A stretch of DNA of 64,000 bases, taken from Beutenbergia cavernae DSM 12333. GTDB lineage: Bacteria > Actinomycetota > Actinomycetes > Actinomycetales > Beutenbergiaceae. The DNA lies in assembly GCF_000023105.1 (NCBI RefSeq), contig NC_012669.1, positions 1,550,001 through 1,614,000 on the forward strand, read 5' to 3'. Below the pieces are notes generated by a model. It did no database searches. It was not told where the DNA came from and saw nothing but the letters and a program-made list of their open reading frames with translations. A program made the translations under genes and the position numbers. Below, one piece after another: positions 61,164-64,000 of the stretch. Position 1 is the stretch's first letter; each line of letters opens with the position of its first letter.

Positions 61164-61217
61164 ACCTCGAGCACCGCGCGCGCCCCTCGACCAGCCTCAC
61201 GGCCCCGGGGGGTTTTT
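61139..61217 (+). terminator. ilv attenuator region
   Basis: GGGGCGCGCGGT (61139-61150), inside the leader-peptide codons, pairs with ACCGCGCGCGCCCC (61176-61189) with a 2-nt bulge. Downstream CCCC/GGGGGG sequences end in TTTTT at 61213-61217. The exact terminator and antiterminator folds cannot be settled by eye. Confidence 0.65.
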
Positions 61218-61261
61218 CTATGTCCGGCATCCAGTACGCACCAAGTCCACCAGGAGTGACG

Positions 61262-63133
61262 ATGGCCAAGGGACCCCATCCTGCGCCTCCACGTAGCTCG
61301 GGAGCAGGCACCACGCCACGCGACGTCCAGTCGCGGCCGAGGCTCAGTGCCGCCCCCGACACCACGCAGGCCGCGCAGGTCAACGAGCCGATGAACGGTG
61401 CTGCGAGCATCGTCCGGTCCCTCGAGGCGGTAGGCGCGGAGGTCATCTTCGGCATCCCCGGCGGCACCATCCTCCCGACGTACGACCCGCTGGTGGACTC
61501 CACCAAGCTCCGGCACATCCTGGTGCGGCACGAGCAGGGAGCCGGCCACGCGGCGTCCGGGTACGCCCACGTCACGGGCCGAGTGGGTGTCTGCATGGCC
61601 ACGTCCGGCCCCGGGGCCACCAACCTGGTCACGGCTCTCGCCGACGTGAACATGGACTCGATCCCCGTGGTCGCGATCACCGGACAGGTGGGCGCGTCGA
61701 TGATCGGCACCGACGCGTTCCAGGAGGCCGACATCGTCGGTATCACGATGCCGATCACGAAGCACTCGTTCCTCGTGACGGACCCGGACGAGATCCCGGC
61801 CCGGATTGCCGAGGCGTTCCACATCGCCTCGACGGGTCGTCCCGGGCCGGTGCTCGTCGACATCGCGAAGAGCGCGCAGCAGGCGGAGACGACGTTCCGG
61901 TGGCCGCCGGAGACGGATCTCCCGGGCTACCACCCGACGCTGAAGCCTCACCTGAAGCAGGTGCGTGAGGCGGCCCGGCTGATCGCCACGGCGCGGCGAC
62001 CCGTGCTGTACGTCGGCGGCGGCGTGATCCGAGGCAACGCTAGCGCCGAGCTGCGCGCGCTGACGGACACGTCGGGTGCGCCGGTCGTCACGACGCTCAT
62101 GGCGCGCGGCGCCCTGCCCGACGAGCACCCGCAGCACCTCGGCATGCCGGGCATGCACGGCACCGTGCCGGCCGTCGCGGCGCTGCAGCGGGCCGACCTC
62201 ATCGTCGCGCTCGGTGCACGCTTCGACGACCGCGTGACGGGTCAGCTGTCCAGCTTCGCGCCGTCGGCGACGATCGTGCACGCCGACATCGACCCGGCAG
62301 AGATCTCGAAGAACCGCACGGCGGACGTGCCGATCGTCGGCGACATCCGCGAAGTGCTGACGGATCTCGAGGCGGAGGTGCGGCGGGAGCACGCCCAGCA
62401 CGGGCTGCCGGACCTCGAGGGCTGGTGGACGCAGCTGGACTCCCTGCACGAGACCTACCCGCTCGGATGGGCGCCCACGGAGGACGGTCTGCTCGCGCCG
62501 CAGCACGTGATCTCGCGGATCGGCGCACTGACCGGACCCGACGCCGTGTACGTCGCCGGCGTCGGTCAGCACCAGATGTGGGCCGCGCAGTTCATCTCCT
62601 ACGCGCGGCCTCGCTCGTGGCTCAACTCCGGCGGGCTGGGGACGATGGGCTACGCCGTCCCCGCCGCCATGGGTGCGAAGGTCGGCGAGCCCGACCGGAC
62701 CGTCTGGGCGATCGACGGCGACGGGTGCTTCCAGATGACGAACCAGGAGCTCGCGACGTGCGCGATCGAGAACATCCCGATCAAGGTCGCGGTCATCAAC
62801 AACTCGTCGCTCGGCATGGTGCGCCAGTGGCAGACGCTGTTCTACGACGGCCGGTACTCCCACACGGAGCTCAACACGGGTCATGAGACGCGGCGGATCC
62901 CGGACTTCGTGACGCTCGCCGAGGCATACGGATGCGTCGGACTGCGCTGCGAGCGCGAGGAGGACGTCGACGACGTCATCGCTCGCGCGAACGAGATCGA
63001 CGACCGCCCTGTCGTTGTCGACTTCGTGGTGAGCCGTGACGCGATGGTGTGGCCGATGGTCGCATCGGGTGTCAGCAACGACGCGATCCAGTACGCGCGT
63101 GGGATCACGCCCGCCTGGGACCGAGAAGACTGA
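61262..63133 (+). CDS. ilvB: Acetolactate synthase large subunit
   Basis: A 623-residue ThDP enzyme catalysing the first common step of valine, leucine and isoleucine synthesis. Seen: [15 protein letters not shown] near residue 63, the catalytic Glu in [14 protein letters not shown] near 94, and the ThDP motif [35 protein letters not shown] near 486. An N-terminal extension of about 45 residues precedes the conserved domain. ATG 61262 is chosen for AGGAG 6 nt upstream; an in-frame ATG at 61220 lies in the attenuator. Expression is controlled by the leader. Confidence 0.96.
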   Translation: MAKGPHPAPPRSSGAGTTPRDVQSRPRLSAAPDTTQAAQVNEPMNGAASIVRSLEAVGAEVIFGIPGGTILPTYDPLVDSTKLRHILVRHEQGAGHAASGYAHVTGRVGVCMATSGPGATNLVTALADVNMDSIPVVAITGQVGASMIGTDAFQEADIVGITMPITKHSFLVTDPDEIPARIAEAFHIASTGRPGPVLVDIAKSAQQAETTFRWPPETDLPGYHPTLKPHLKQVREAARLIATARRPVLYVGGGVIRGNASAELRALTDTSGAPVVTTLMARGALPDEHPQHLGMPGMHGTVPAVAALQRADLIVALGARFDDRVTGQLSSFAPSATIVHADIDPAEISKNRTADVPIVGDIREVLTDLEAEVRREHAQHGLPDLEGWWTQLDSLHETYPLGWAPTEDGLLAPQHVISRIGALTGPDAVYVAGVGQHQMWAAQFISYARPRSWLNSGGLGTMGYAVPAAMGAKVGEPDRTVWAIDGDGCFQMTNQELATCAIENIPIKVAVINNSSLGMVRQWQTLFYDGRYSHTELNTGHETRRIPDFVTLAEAYGCVGLRCEREEDVDDVIARANEIDDRPVVVDFVVSRDAMVWPMVASGVSNDAIQYARGITPAWDRED

Positions 63134-63150
63134 GCAGGGAGGACTGACTC

Positions 63151-63675
63151 ATGACCAGACACACGTTGTCGGTGCTCGTCGAGAACAAGCCGGGCGTCCT
63201 CACGAGGGTCGCCGCGCTGTTCGCCCGCCGGGCCTTCAACATCCACTCCCTGGCGGTCGGGCCCACGGAGCATGCGGAGATCTCCCGCATCACCGTCGTC
63301 GTCGACGTCGCCGAGCACCCGCTCGAGCAGGTGACGAAGCAGCTCAACAAGCTCGTCAACGTCATCAAGATCGTCGAGCTCGAGCAGGCGAGCTCCGTGC
63401 AGCGCGAGCTGCTGCTCGTCAAGGTGAAGGCCGACGACGCGAGCCGTACCGCCGTCCTGCAGGTGGTCGAGCTGTTCCGCGCTCACGTGGTCGACGTGAC
63501 GCCGGAGGCCGTGACCATCGAGGCGACCGGCGGGCCGGACAAGCTCAACGCGCTGCTCACGTCGCTCGAGCCGTACGGCGTGCGTGAGATCGTGCAGTCC
63601 GGCACGGTCGCCATCGCCCGCGGCGCCCGCTCCATGACCGACCGGGCGCTCGAGCGCATCTCGCGCGGCGCCTGA
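63151..63675 (+). CDS. ilvN: Acetolactate synthase small (regulatory) subunit
   Basis: A 174-residue protein. The N-terminal ACT domain (TLSVLVENKPGVLTRVAALFARRAFNIHSLAVGPTE) binds valine for feedback inhibition, and a C-terminal ALS-type domain follows. It lies 17 nt after ilvB with GGGAGGA upstream. Confidence 0.96.
   Translation: MTRHTLSVLVENKPGVLTRVAALFARRAFNIHSLAVGPTEHAEISRITVVVDVAEHPLEQVTKQLNKLVNVIKIVELEQASSVQRELLLVKVKADDASRTAVLQVVELFRAHVVDVTPEAVTIEATGGPDKLNALLTSLEPYGVREIVQSGTVAIARGARSMTDRALERISRGA

Positions 63676-64000
<325 letters not shown>

Overview
This window is high-GC DNA, about 70 percent or more by eye outside the rRNA genes. It carries a complete 16S-23S-5S operon with actinobacterial features: no tRNA in the spacer, a 16S 3' end of CACCTCCTTTCT, frequent GTG starts, and many 4-nt ATGA/GTGA gene overlaps. 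Several promoters place a TANNNT -10 box only 5-9 nt before the start codon, which suggests leaderless mRNAs. The 16S signature, the DUF222 HNH gene and the overall gene content point to the order Micrococcales. My impression is a Beutenbergiaceae, Bogoriellaceae or Cellulomonadaceae relative, but I could not run a 16S comparison.

The backbone is an actinobacterial housekeeping order: cysteine desulfurase (5106), mnmA (7505), a MetE-like gene (8644), ligA (18725), gatC-gatA-gatB (26297-29615), then ilvB-ilvN-ilvC (61262 to the window end). From memory this is the same relative order as Mycobacterium tuberculosis Rv3025c-Rv3024c-Rv3015c-Rv3014c-Rv3012c-Rv3011c-Rv3009c-Rv3003c-Rv3002c-Rv3001c. 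Accessory blocks lie between these genes.

Left end (1-5105): a truncated secreted or lipoprotein-like gene, an APH-like kinase, an acyltransferase-3 membrane protein, and a LuxR-type response regulator with its histidine kinase. The kinase operon and the acyltransferase gene share an upstream GGGGATGTCCCC palindrome. 9.7-18.7 kb: an ABM-domain protein, a repeat-bearing DUF222/HNH gene with a probable 3' frameshift, an MBL-fold hydrolase with a zinc ribbon, a DUF4037 protein, an MFS exporter with a divergent TetR and a double palindromic operator, and a tandemly duplicated two-gene membrane-protein cassette. 21-26.3 kb: a 5-oxoprolinase operon (pxpABC) and a glycosyltransferase with a divergent TetR. 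29.7-35.1 kb: a manganese-type ABC importer with a DtxR/MntR regulator.

The most interesting block is 35.1-49.7 kb, which reads as a cell-wall (muropeptide or amino sugar) salvage locus. It holds NamZ-like DUF1343, a MurR-like RpiR/SIS regulator, a PIG-L deacetylase with an altered metal/base motif, a tandem GNAT, two oligopeptide-type binding lipoproteins, a permease, a permease-ATPase fusion, a second ATPase, a convergent NagZ-like GH3 enzyme, and a frameshifted POT peptide transporter. A perfect 17-bp palindrome overlaps the -35 box of namZ. A 15/17 copy overlaps the -35 box of the GNAT-ABC operon at the same position, and a weaker copy lies at the nagZ promoter. I infer one regulon controlled by the RpiR protein.

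Right end (49.8-64 kb): two dihydroxy-acid dehydratases of different Fe-S classes flank a small PH-like membrane protein, followed by a PCD-VOC fusion, the rRNA operon with a strong terminator, a degenerate tandem repeat array, and the ilvBNC operon. The ilv operon is preceded by a leaderless 18-residue leader peptide rich in Leu, Val and Ile, and an attenuator.
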